Positions 1 through 10,375 of a stretch of DNA of 64,000 nt are shown in pieces. Within the stretch, counting starts at the first letter, position 1. Every line of letters begins with the position of its first letter. The notes below the pieces were generated by a model. It was not told the origin of the DNA, searched no databases, and saw only the letters and a list, made by a program, of their open reading frames with translations. This DNA comes from Aricia agestis (Eukaryota > Arthropoda > Insecta > Lepidoptera > Lycaenidae), in contig NC_056421.1 of the NCBI RefSeq assembly GCF_905147365.1, positions 14,712,001 through 14,776,000 on the forward strand, in the 5' to 3' direction. Both the position numbers and the translations under genes were made by a program.

Positions 1-35
1 TTTATAAGGCAAAACAACGTTGCCGGGACAGCTAG
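1..35 (+). mobile_element. Helitron-like 3' end, cut by window edge
   Basis: The sequence ends GCCGGGACAGCTAG followed by T. This is the CTAG|T terminus shared by the other Helitron-like copies in the window, at 7463, 7834, 8090, 26179 and 62248. The rest of the element lies outside the window. Confidence 0.5.
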
Positions 36-170
36 TTGTAAAAAGTATCCTATGTCCGTCTCCTGGTTCTAAGCTACCTCTCCACCAATTTTCAGCCAAA
101 TCGGTTCATCCGTTCTTGAGTTATAAGTAGTGTAACTAACAACACTTTCTTTTATATATATAGATATGAT
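36..170 (-). mobile_element. Helitron-like 5' end fragment, reverse orientation
   Basis: Read on the minus strand, this begins ATCTATATATATAAAAG and runs into ACTCAAGAACGGATGAACCGATTTGGCTGAAA. That is the generic start of an abundant insect Helitron-like family, also seen at 17.8, 57.4, 60.6 and 61.1 kb. It abuts the 3' end at 1-35 in the opposite orientation, so this is a junction of two copies or a rearranged copy. Confidence 0.45.
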
Positions 171-924
171 CCCTATTTAATACTTTAACTCCGTATAGTC
201 AAATATCACAATGCAATATTTTTCGCTTTTTGTCGCTATAACGCCGTTAACGTAAAAAGTAAATAGTGTAACGGCGTTTTAGCGGAACAATGAGTGGAGT
301 TATTCATATACATTTTGTAGTTTACTAGACTTAAATGCGGTAAAATACCAATAACAGCACTAAAGACTAACATAAGTTACTTCTGTATTACTTGATATTA
401 AGCTAAATCAGGGTTATGTACTATAACGACATTTTAGCTAAACATATGAGAAAATGTTTGTAGTGTTTTAATAGACAACGTTTTTATTAGGAATAGAAAC
501 ACTAAAATGCCGTTAAGGTATACGTAACGGCACTTAAGTCAAATTATAGATGAAAGAAAGAAACATTAATGTTGAACTAAAACGAAAAAGGGGTTTTTTT
601 AATTCATAAATAAATTCTAGAAGATCGCATATTAATAGATAATAAGTATCTCTTTTATGTATGTTCTGGTGCTTTTCGATCTCAAATCGGTTTTGTCATT
701 GAGGAGTTACATAGGTTTAAAGTTTTACCGCGTTTTTTACTCATAACTCAAAAGTAGGTTTTGGTAGATAACGGCATTATAGTCATACCACGGCAGAAAT
801 GCACTTATCAATATAAAAAGTACCCAGTAGCCGATTCTCAGACCCACTGAATATGCACATAAAATTTGGTTAAAATCAGTAAAGCCGTTTCGGAGGAGTA
901 CGCTATCTAACATTGTGACACGAG
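171..924. other. AT-rich sequence with TAACGG/CCGTTA motifs
   Basis: No coding signal is seen. Short inverted pairs of CCGTTA and TAACGG occur near 240-280 and 510-535, with one more TAACGG near 768. Otherwise I see nothing here. Confidence 0.4.
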
Positions 925-1125
925 AATTTTATATATTAGATTATAAATGCGAAAGTGTATCTGTCTGTCTGTTACCCCTTTACGTCCAAACCGCTGAACT
1001 GATTTTGCTGAAATTTGGTATGGAGATACTTTGAGTCCCGAGTAAGGACACAGGATACCTTTACCCCGGAAAAATGTACGGTTCCTGCGCGATAAAAGAA
1101 TTTTGGCGAACTTTTCCTTAATGGT
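925..1125 (+). mobile_element. Helitron-like fragment (GCGAAAGTGT subfamily)
   Basis: It contains ATTATAAATGCGAAAGTGT, CTGTCTGTCTGTTACCCC, GCTGAAATTTGGTATGGAG and CCGGAAAAATGTACGG in the order common to this lepidopteran family. It loses similarity after GGCGAACTTTTCC, without the usual CTAG end, so it is 3' truncated. Other copies lie at 7.0, 21.4 and 24.3 kb. Confidence 0.6.
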
Positions 1126-1344
1126 CCATGATGGACAAGCGATCACGAATGTGTGGAGGTACATAATCGAAGGTTCGTATACAATTGCCTGTCTTCGATG
1201 TTGATTGTGCACATAGTAAATAGCTGCGCAATGATACCATCATGTTTGTCTGTCATCTGGCTGTCATGGCTGTCTATGTTTTTACGTGAAGAGTCATTTA
1301 TATTATTTTCTATCTTATTTCAACATATCAAAACCATCCTATCC

Positions 1345-1820
1345 TACTAATATTATAAAGGCGAAAGTTTGTTTGGATGTATGGATGTGTGGATGTGTGG
1401 ATGTATGGATGTTTGTTACTCTTTCACGCAAAAACTACTGAACGGATTTTAATAAAACTTTACAATAATATAGCTTATACATCAGAATAACACATAGGCT
1501 ACAATTTTAACCGACTTTCAAAATAGGGGAGGTGTTATGTTCGTTTTCTTATATTCAACGATTACTCCGCCGTTTGCTAACCGATTTTCAAATTTTTTCT
1601 TTTGGTATATAGGGTATCATCCCAATTTGGTATTATATTCACAAAAGTGGTGATCTGATGAAGGATCCGTAAGTAATCATGGGAACTCCTCAAAACTTAT
1701 AGGGAAACATGTGGTGACTTCGGTTTCGTGAGAAGTATTCTAAGCATATGCTACCAACAAGCAAGATTTTGCACCGAGATATACCTGGTATACCGTTCGG
1801 TTCGGAAGGTGCTGAAAGAG
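1345..1820 (+). mobile_element. Helitron-like element, left part
   Basis: It starts TACTAATATTATAAAGGCG, followed by GTTTGTTTGGATGTATGGATG repeats and TTTCACGCAAAAACTACTG. It continues through AACACATAGGCTACAATTTT and CCGACTTTCAAAATAGGGG to TTCGGAAGGTGCTGAAAGAG, where a SINE interrupts it. The same stretch recurs uninterrupted at 61458-61900 and, as diverged reverse copies, at 8.1-9.3 kb. No protein-coding capacity is seen. Confidence 0.65.
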
Positions 1821-2109
1821 TAGTGCATACGTGGGAGAGCCATGCTTCGGCACGAATGGGCTGGCTCGACCGGATAAATACCAAGTTCTCACAGAAAACC
1901 GGCGTGAAACAGCGCTTGCGCTGTGTTTCGCCGAGTGAGTGAGTTTACCGGAGGCCCAATTCCCCTAACCCCTACCCTATTCCCTTCCCTATCCTCAACT
2001 ATTCCTTTCCCTTCCCTACCCTCCCCTGATGCTGCGTCCATGGGCGACGGAAGTTGCTTTCCATCAGGTGACCCGTTTGCTCGTTTGCCCCCATATTTCA
2101 TAAAAAAAA
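1821..2109 (+). mobile_element. SINE-like element (ACGTGGGAGAGCC family), copy 1
   Basis: The order is head ACGTGGGAGAGCCATGCTTC, a B-box-like GGCTCGACCGG, CGGCGTGAAACAGCGCTTGC, a polypyrimidine CCCTA/CCCTT tract, GTTTGCTCGTTTGCC, then TTTCATAAAAAAAAA. It is flanked by AAAGAG at 1815-1820 and 2110-2115. The uninterrupted relative at 61.76-61.8 kb lacks it, which supports a true insertion with a 6-bp or longer target duplication. I recall similar elements as abundant lepidopteran SINEs (possibly Metulj-like), but the name is unverified. Confidence 0.75.
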
Positions 2110-2115
2110 AAAGAG

Positions 2116-2215
2116 AACTTCTGATTCTTTATAGATACAAGTTTAGTTTCAGCGTTGTTTTAAGAACAGAAAGCATATGCTACTATGCAAATTGCATTCA
2201 TCACTTACATATTAG
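2116..2215 (+). mobile_element. Helitron-like element, right part after SINE
   Basis: GATTCTTTATAGATACAAG, then GCGTTGTTTTAAGAACAG and GCATATGCTACTATGCAAAT, continue the element broken at 1820. They match the order at 61787-61865. Confidence 0.6.
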
Positions 2216-3938
2216 TAAGTACAATCACCAAAAATGTATTAAACATCTAAGCAACTTTACACAAACGTATATTTATTACAATTTAATCAGTATAAGAACA
2301 TGGATAAATTGATATTTATCCTCTCCGAGCCCGCCAACAGAACATTAAAGTAATAAATAAGTCCACTACAATATGGCCCCAATGTAAGAGAACTCTGCCA
2401 ACTTCTAACGAGATTACTCGTCGTCTTTGTAGTAAATAACCGGGAGTGGATTAACGACCGATGACCGGAGATCGGTGAACGATGAACGAGATGAGTGAAT
2501 TATATCTGTAGCCGATCATAGAATGGCCGGTGAACGGTGAACGACGACCAGTATGAGCGTTTTTGTGTCTGATACATTTAGATACATTAGTGATTGTACT
2601 TTGAAGAGATTCGAGTAGATTCTTAATTTATTAGATCAAGTTGAGACTTACAAAGTAATAATGTGAGTTAGGGTTTGTAATGGAATGTTTTTAGTTCTTT
2701 TGTGGTAGTAAACCACCATATTCTTTATTTACTCTAAGATCAAGGTAATGGTAAAACAAAAGTAGATTAAAAATTTGAATCTCACTACGCAAAGCACGTA
2801 ATAGCAGTTCCACATTACAGTATGAAAAATTTTAGAAGATGTTGACTACAACAGTAAGTTTCTAATTTTGCCTACAACAGAACACAGACGAAATCCTTAT
2901 AGCCGCAATGCTCTCATGTAGCTATGTTATCATTGATGTCATCTTTTTAACGCAAAAAAATTATTGAACTGTAAATCTTAATATGTTGTTACACAAATAC
3001 TTCAGTATATGGCACGAAGTATATATTTGACAGAGATTCATACGAGAATATCTTAAACACAAAATGGCCCCGAACGCTAAAGGAAAGGCGGATACACGTA
3101 ATGTCTATGCAGTGAACTAGAGATAAAAAGATACTGTTACTAAACCTCTCATACAACAGGCTCATATTGTCGGCTGCAAGTGTATGCAGTAAACAGAGCG
3201 GGCGATCACTGTATGTATCAACCCTAGGTGAGCTCAAATTTGCGCAACACCTTTTTTATTGAGAGCTCCTCGTTTCCCCCAGGTGGGGGCCGTAATTACG
3301 CGCCCCCATCCTCCGTCCACCCACATCCCCCCGCCGCGGAGAAAAAACCCCCGCGCCACCCCCACCGCGGCTAGTTTAGTTTTTCATGACTTATATTATT
3401 TATGTTTAATTTAATTAATGTTTGATGCGACTTTCATTAACATTTTTTTAATTACTTGACGTTTAACTGCGACACTGCGCTGTTTGTATGCCTTGTAATT
3501 ATTATACCTACTTAAAGATACTAACGCTGTAAAGAAGAAGGATATTTTTGTCATTATTGAATATTGTGATTGTCATTATTGAAATTCTGAAACAACTTTG
3601 CTAAAGTTTCGGCCAGATAAATACCAGAAATGCGGATATAATGTTAGTGAACTTTTTAACTGCAGTCTATTAGGCACCATTTAAAATGTTTCGCATGTGC
3701 CATTATTTGAAATTGGCTATGACTATATAGAATTTATTTATCTTATATTTATTTAAAAAGTAGCCTCTTACGAGTTTCTTACGCCATAAATATTAAAAAA
3801 AAACTTATTGCATTTTATTTTACGTACTCTTTCAGTATTTTTAAGGAAATAGTAGGTTCCTTTATTCGTACTCTAATTAATTTATAAATTATAATTTTAT
3901 AGTATTATCCTGTAGATTCTACAGCTGTAACTGTAATA
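2216..3938. other. AT-rich sequence with one C-rich island
   Basis: No gene is seen. At 2440-2570 the motif CCGGTGAACG recurs imperfectly. At 3262-3372 an isolated C-rich island (blocks of CCCCC and CCGCGG) stands out from the AT-rich surroundings. Otherwise nothing recognised. Confidence 0.4.
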
Positions 3939-4836
3939 GGACGGGAGTCCTAGAACAATTTTTTTTATTACTATCAAGCTACTTTTTTGTGAGTAGCTTT
4001 GTTTTGATAAGACGAACAACATTTTTATCTGCAAAAAATCTTGAAAGTGGTAGCTAACAGAAATAGAAAGGATTTCATACTTGATGGTCTAACTTGATGG
4101 TCCTAAAATATGGATTGTTCTATTTGTAGGACAATGTTACTCTCTAATTATATAACTATTAACCTATCAATATACAACTAATCGGCCAAGTGCGAGTTGG
4201 ACTCGCACACGAAGGGTTCCGTACCGTTATAGAGCAAAAATAGGTCAAAAATTGTGTTTTTTATATGGGACCCTTACATTTTTATTTTATTTAACTATTA
4301 CTATTACCTGATTATTAAAGTACACATATAATTAAGGCCTTTGTGAAAACGCCTTTGTGCCTACCTGTTGCTATTATTGTTACCGAGTAAAAAAGGCCAA
4401 AAAAATCACGTTTGTTGTATGGGAGCCCCCTTAAATATTCATTTTATTTTGTTTTTAGTATTTGTTGTTAAAGCGGCAACTAGAAGTCTAGTAGCTATAG
4501 CGGTTCTTGAGAAACAGCATGTAGACAGACAGACGGACAGACACCCAAGTTTTGTTGATTACAGAACCCTATAACGGAACCCTAACGAGCTGATGTTTTG
4601 TATATTGATAGATTAATAGTCATATAATTTAAGAGTTACATTGTCCTACAAATAAAACAGTCCATATTTTAGGACCATCAATTATTCAAAGTATGAAATC
4701 CTTTCTATCTTTATTATATAGCTACCACTTTCAAGATTTTTCGCAAATAAAAATGTTGTTCGTCTTATCAAAATGAAGCTACTCACAAAAAAATAGCTTG
4801 ATAGTAATAAAAAAAAATGTTCTAGGGCTCCCGTAC
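3939..4836. mobile_element. Foldback DNA element with ~240-bp inverted arms
   Basis: The left arm (3939 to about 4178) begins GGACGGGAGTCCTAGAACA. The right arm, read in reverse from 4836, begins GTACGGGAGCCCTAGAACA. The arms pair with few differences along their whole length, down to CTATCAATATACAA next to the loop. The dinucleotide TA flanks both ends (3937-3938 and 4837-4838), compatible with a Tc1/mariner-type target duplication. The loop is filled by a GGTTCCGTAC element at 4181-4585. No transposase is present, so it is non-autonomous. Confidence 0.7.
4181..4585 (+). mobile_element. GGTTCCGTAC-family repeat inside foldback loop
   Basis: It starts ATCGGCCAAGTGCGAGTTGG, then GAAGGGTTCCGTACCG, TATGGGAGCCCCC, TGTTGTTAAAGCGGCAAC and GACAGACAGACGGACAG, and ends ATAACGGAACCCTAA. 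The same order recurs at 9852-11675, and a long relative lies at 49586-50735. It occupies exactly the unpaired centre of the foldback. Confidence 0.7.
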
Positions 4837-4838
4837 TA

Positions 4839-6437
4839 TATCTGCTTAAAGCATAAAAAAGTTTAACCTATGTTGGTAAACTTAACAAAGAACCTTGTCC
4901 AAAATCACTATTCATTCTATTAAGTTTAAGTTCCATGATTCAAACTGTTAAATTCAAACTGTTCCTTTGGACATAAATTCGTATATTGTATGAGAACTGT
5001 ACATTTTGTAATTTAATACGTTCTTTCCAATTCCAGTAAGTATCTCTAAAGTCCAAACGAATTTTACTTTTCGCGAGGATGGCAACGTGACATGAAGAGA
5101 TAGCTTACATACAATTTATATTAATATTATGTATACACTTTACATTTCGAATATAAGTATTAGTAGGTTAGCAAAATAAGCGAATTAAATAAAAGCTTAT
5201 CTATGTTTCTTATGAATGCTCAAAAGATGGCGTTAGCGTGCAGTAATGCACTATGTGGAGTGTATTTAAAATAATTTTAATAAAGAAGATTTTAAAATAA
5301 TATTGTACTAAATATGAAACTGATCTATAAGTTTTTTGTTCCTTTGTGAAAGACATTAGAAATTATAATCAAACTACGCAAATAACAAAATTATAATACG
5401 GTAGCTGCTCGGCCATTTATTAAAATCGGATTTCTAATTTAGGTGTAACAGTGACAAAAACGTACATAAACAGGGGCAAGCAAACTCACTTTATTAGGCT
5501 TCGGTAAGTTAAAAAAGTACGAGACAAACTACTTTATTTTAAAATATTGCATGCGATTCTTCAAATACGTACAGATGTTTCCCACAACGTCTTTGTGTCG
5601 AAATTCGGTAGGAACTGTACTGTACTGACAAAATATACACTTTCATCGGGACTAAAAGGAGACTATGTGGTAATAATAATCTACTTAACGTAATTATTGC
5701 AGTAACAAACGTCTATGATCATAACTTCTTTAATAGAGACTGTGAGATTATTAAAACTTGTAACTAAAAATTAAACCTCAAGGTTGGTAGCCCTGACAGT
5801 TTAATTCTCCAATTAGAGCCGGACTCAGAAGCGACTTCTTTGCCGTTTCTTTGCGGATAATTAGGGTATTACCCCCCGTCTCCTTCTTGCTGAAGGCCGA
5901 GGAGACCGTGGACGTCCAATTACACTAAACAATAAGCCCGAGACAATATCATTCTCGTTTATTCAATTTTTCATTTAAATACCGACGAATTGAAAAGAGC
6001 TTTTCTATTCAATAAAGTTATGTCAGAACTGATTATGCTGTTCTTTCATTTTAAAAGTCTTATTTTTTTTTATAAAATTACAGTTTTAATTTGTGCAATA
6101 AATTGTGCAAAAAAAGTGTAGCGTGTAGTGTTTCTATGACATATATAAATATCAAGGGATACCTTGACGCTTATACTGAACTGATTTTAATGAGATATGG
6201 ATTGATTTTATTGAGATAAAACTTCGACTAGTAAGTAGTACCCCATCCTTATTGTGAGCGACGTACAAAACAAATTATGTATTCTAGTATAAATAACATT
6301 AGACGTATTTGTAAACAATTAACAAAGTATCATGTATTTGATTTATAACACATAGTTAATATGTCATTAAAAACAAGTTTTATAGCAGATTCTTTAGAGT
6401 TTCGGAAACTGGTAGAGGGCTAAAGTTTATAAAAATC
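4839..6437. other. Unique AT-rich sequence
   Basis: No gene or repeat family is recognised. A moderately GC-rich patch at 5790-5940 carries three AATTA-type homeodomain core sites (near 5815, 5858 and 5920) and could be a conserved non-coding element. That is only a composition-based guess. Confidence 0.35.
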
Positions 6438-7463
6438 ATACTTAATCTATACTAATACTGATACTAATATAGTAATAATATTACAAAGCGGAAGAGTTTG
6501 TTAGTTTGTTTGTTTGAACGCGCTAATCTCAGGAACTACTGATCCGATTTGAAAAATTCTTTCAGTGTTAGATAGCCCATTTATCAAGAAAGGTTATAGG
6601 CTATATTTTATTACGCTAAGATTAGTAGGAGCGAAGAAATAGAGGAAAGTGTGGAAAAAACAGGGGGAAATTATTTGAAAGGGCTTAATTGAACGCGCTA
6701 ATCTCAGGAACTACTGGTCCGATTTCAAAAATTCTTTCAATGTTAGATAGCCCATAGATTGAGGAAGGCTATAGGCTAAATTTTATTACGCTGAATCTAA
6801 TAGGAACGAAGAAATAGAGGAAAGTGTGGAAAAACGGGGGAAATTATTTGAAAGGGCTTATCTCACGAACTACTGGAGCAATGTTTCTGTTATTTGACAC
6901 AGATAAGATGTAGACCACGTGAAGGATCACAGGCTATTTTTTGTGGACTAATTTGTCCGTGAAATATCTAATTTACGCGGGCGAAGCCGCGCGGAACGTT
7001 ATATTTCGCGTGGTCACGACATCACGCGTAAACGGCTGGACCCATTTTGCTGAAATTTGGTATAATGATACTTTGAGTCCCGAAAAAGAACATAGGATAC
7101 ATTTTGTCCCGGAAAAATGTACGGTTACTGCACAATACACTTTTATGATTTGCACGTAAACTATTCAAATTTATTTTGATGGAATTTGGTATGGAGATAC
7201 TTTGATTCTCGGGAAAGGACAAGGAATACTTAAACTTGTATGTTTATTGCCTAAGCCCTAAGCTATTTAATCTATTTTGATGAAATTTGGCATGAAGATT
7301 GGAGATACTAATTTGAATCTGGCACAAGGAATATTTTTGTCTCGGAAAAATATGCGGTTCCCACACAATATACTTTTCTGATTTGCGCGTAAACGATTCA
7401 ATCGATGTACGGGTACAACTATAAACTAAAGTCCTCGCGGACAAAGTCGCGGGCAACAGCTAG
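6438..7463 (+). mobile_element. Helitron-like element with internal duplication
   Basis: It starts AATCTATACTAATACTGATA. Two copies of the module GAACGCGCTAATCTCAGGAA to TTTGAAAGGGCTTA follow (about 6515-6690 and 6691-6860). A 3'-type hairpin GCGGGCGAAGCCGCGCGG sits near 6976-6995, then a second family segment (GCTGAAATTTGGTATAATG, CCGGAAAAATGTACGG). It ends GCAACAGCTAG at 7463. It is probably a chimera of two subfamilies, because a 3' hairpin lies in its middle. Confidence 0.6.
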
Positions 7464-7834
7464 TCTATACTAATATTATAAAGCCGAAGAGTTTGTTAGT
7501 TTGTTTGTTTGTTTGAACGTGCTAATCTCAGGAACTAGGTACTGTTCCGATTTTAAAAAAAAAAGTTTCAGTGTTAGATAGCCCACTTATCGAGGAAGGC
7601 TATAGGCTATATTTTATCACGCTTAGACTAATAGGAGCCAAGAAATAGAGGAAAATGTGGAAAAATCGGGGAAAATTATTTGAAAGGGCTTATCTCACGA
7701 ACTACTAGAGCATTTTTTCTGTTATTTGGATCAGATAAGAAGTAGACCACGTGAAGGGTCATAGGCTTTTTTTCTGGACTAATTTTTCTGTGAAATATCA
7801 AATTTACGCCGGCGAAGCCGCGCGGAACGTCTAG
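7464..7834 (+). mobile_element. Helitron-like element, compact copy
   Basis: It starts TCTATACTAATATTATAAAG directly after the CTAG of the previous copy. It carries one module with GTGCTAATCTCAGGAACTAG, GTTAGATAGCCCA and TTTGAAAGGGCTTATCTC. Near the end is the hairpin GCCGGCGAAGCCGCG and then GGAACGTCTAG at 7834. The 5' TC, 3' hairpin and CTAG fit a non-autonomous Helitron. Confidence 0.7.
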
Positions 7835-8090
7835 TAATAATATAAAGGCGATAGTTTGTTAGTTTCTGTGTTAGTGTGTGTGTTTGTTACTTCTTCACGC
7901 TTAAACGGCTGGGACAATTTCGATAAAATTTGGCATGAAATTTGCTGACATCTTGGATTAATGTTACATTTTACTAAATAAAAGAGTCTTGTTCTTATGA
8001 GAAAATCAATGAAAATGAATAAAAATCCGTTAAAAACCATCTACGTTAATACGCAATTTACTTTCACTAAAAACCGCGGATAACAGCTAG
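7835..8090 (+). mobile_element. Helitron-like element, short third copy
   Basis: It starts TAATAATATAAAGGCGATAG at the CTAG end of the previous copy. It contains CTTCTTCACGCTTAAACGGC and AAATTTGGCATGAAATTTGC, and ends CCGCGGATAACAGCTAG at 8090. It is a member of the GCGAAAGT subfamily with an AT-rich interior. Confidence 0.55.
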
Positions 8091-8095
8091 TGTGA

Positions 8096-9335
8096 CGTAT
8101 ATAATGCTTTCAGTTCTAAAAGTTAAAAAAAACCCGCAAGTTTGCCTCTTTAAAGAGTCAGAAGTTCTCTAAGCACTTTCGGTACCATGGTATACCCGTG
8201 GCAAAATCTTACTTTTTGGTAGCGTATGCTTAGAATACTTGTAACTAAATCAAAATCACTATAATATTATGTTTCCTTATAAATTTTGAGGAGTTCCCTA
8301 TATACCTACCACATGGATATCATTATCAAATTGCCAACTTGCTAACCGTAGTACTAAAGTGGTATCCTAATACTTTAAAACAATAAAATAATTTTCGAAA
8401 TCGCTCGAAAAACTCGTCTTAATTTAAAAGATTATGAAAAGTAGGTACTATTATAATATTATAGATCCACAATGTGATGATGCATGGTGTAATGGTAGTG
8501 ATAATGATGAATATAAATTGCACAGTAGCATATTATGCTTTCTGTTTTTAAAACAACGCCGAAACTTGCAAACGTGTATCTAGGAGTGAGTTCTCTCAGC
8601 ACCTTCGGAACCATGGTTGAACCTTGATGCAAAATCTTACTTTTTGGTAGCTTATGCTTAGAATACTTCTCATAAAACCAAAATCACCATAAGCTTCCAT
8701 ATAAATTCCGACGCGTTCCCTCGATTGCTCATGGATCTCATCATCAGGTCCCCACTTTTATGAAAATGGTAGCAAATTCGAGTTAAACTCTTTACAACAT
8801 ATTATATAACGCTCGAAAGCCTTATCTCAATCTTAAAGATTATGAAAAGTACTAATAATAGGGCCATAATGTGATGATGCACGGTGTAATGGTACTGATG
8901 ATGATGATGAATATAAATTGCGAAGTAGCATAATATGCTTTCTGTTCTTAAAACAATGCTAAAACTTCCAAAAGTGTATCTATAAGGAGTTAGGACTTCT
9001 CTCAGTAGACTCTCACCTACCTTCCGACAATTACTCTACGATATACCTTGATGCAAAATCTTACTTTTTGGTAGCAAATGCTTAGTGTACTTCTCATAAA
9101 ACCAAAATCACCATATGTTTCAATATAAATTTAGAAGAGTTCCCTCGATTACTAATGGATCCCATCATCAAATCACCGCTTTTGTTAACATGGCACCAAA
9201 TTCGAGTTAAACTCTATACAACACAAAAATAATTTTGAAAATCCGACCACAAACGGCTCAGTAATTGTAGAAAATACAAAAAAAGATACATACAACTGAA
9301 CGTATTACATCCTCCTTTTTGAAAGTCGGATAAAA
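8096..9335 (-). repeat. Triplicated Helitron-derived unit
   Basis: Three reverse-oriented units share GCTTTCTGTTCTTAAAAC, AAATCTTACTTTTTGGTAGC, ATGCTTAG and an (AT/GAT)-rich join. The shared ATGCTTTC landmark falls at 8104, 8535 and 8935, so unit lengths are about 431 and 400 bp. Read on the minus strand, they correspond to the interior of the element at 1500-1820 and 61458-61790. The outer edge near 9320 matches the CCGACTTTCAAAA segment. Confidence 0.65.
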
Positions 9336-9532
9336 ATGGAAAGTTGCAGTAAATTATTTGTTACTGTAGTATTACTGGTTCCGAGTATCCTGATAGATTG
9401 TATTTGCTTCTTTCCTCGGATCTTTGCCGGGGTTAAATTAGATTTAGGTTCAGTGCGAAGCGACTTGACGATCCTGTGCTACTGAAATACACCATTTTAT
9501 TTCAGCAATAAACTGTAGGTTTCAGCGGAACT
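9336..9532. other. Short unassigned spacer
   Basis: AT-rich sequence between the triplicated unit and the palindromic MITE. Nothing recognised. Confidence 0.3.
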
Positions 9533-9842
9533 AAAATGGTCACACTTTGCAATTTCTCTCAAATCAATTCAGAAAATGAATTGTCAAAATTGTCAAAATG
9601 ACGAATGTTAAATTTGTACGAATTACTAAACAGTACTCGGTGAAACGTGGCGGTAGCGGTCATCGACCTTCTGTCAGAAACTTGTCATTTTCTATATAAA
9701 CCCCGATTGACAATGAAGTGTCGGATGTTGTCAATCGCATTGTATAGAAAATGACAAGTTTTTGACAGGGAGTCAATGACCGCTACCGCCACGTTTCGCC
9801 GAGTACAGTATAGACATGAATTGCAAGCAGAGTGACCATTTT
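9533..9842. mobile_element. Palindromic MITE, ~310 bp
   Basis: The left half reads AAAATGGTCACACTTTGCAA, then GTACTCGGTGAAACGTGGCG, GTAGCGGTCAT and CTTGTCATTTTCTATA. The right half contains the reverse complement of each block in reverse order, ending GAGTGACCATTTTGC. The centre is near 9700. No coding sequence. Superfamily not determined. Confidence 0.7.
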
Positions 9843-9885
9843 GCGATTTTAAAAAAATCGGCCAAGTGCGAGTTGAATTCGCGCA

Positions 9886-10149
9886 TTTTTTTTTTATTAA
9901 ATAAGGGGCAAACGAGCAAACGGGTCACCTGATGGTAAGCAACTACCGTCGCCCATGGACACTCGCAACATCAGAAGAGCTGCAGGAGCGTTGCCGGCCT
10001 TTTAAGAGGGTATACGGTCTTTTCTTGAAGGTTTGCAGGTCGTATCGGTCCGGAAATACTGCTGGTGACAGTTCATTCCAGAGTTTTACAGTGCGCGGCA
10101 GAAAGTTACGCGAAAAACGCACTGTGGAAGACTGTCACTCATCAAGGCA
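9886..10149 (-). mobile_element. SINE-like element inside GGTTCCGTAC element
   Basis: The poly-T start and ATTAAATAAGGGGCAAACG, GTCACCTGATGG and CGTCGCCCATGGACACTCGC match the reverse of the ACGTGGGAGAGCC family's 3' half. Beyond the GCCGGCCTTTTAAGAGG block the remainder (GTCGTATCGGTCCGGAAATA, GGTGACAGTTCATTCCAGAG) differs from the other copies. This is therefore a longer or alternative subfamily. The open frame at 9932-10183 is incidental. Confidence 0.6.
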
Positions 10150-10375
10150 AGAAGGGTTCCGTACCATTACAAATGAAAAATAGGCAAAAATTGTGTTTTT
10201 TGTACGGGAGCCCCCCTTTATAATTTATTTTATTTAAATTTTATTATTAATTAATATAGTTTAAATACGGTTGAGTATTTTGTGAACATTTCAAGTACCT
10301 ACCTACCTGCTGTCATTATTGATATCGAGCAAAAAAAGACAAAAAATGACGTTTGTTCTGTCGACGCCCCTCTTA

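Noticed and set aside
6941..8040. Multiple 60-72-codon frames
   Set aside because: All lie within non-coding Helitron-like repeats and recur with the repeats.
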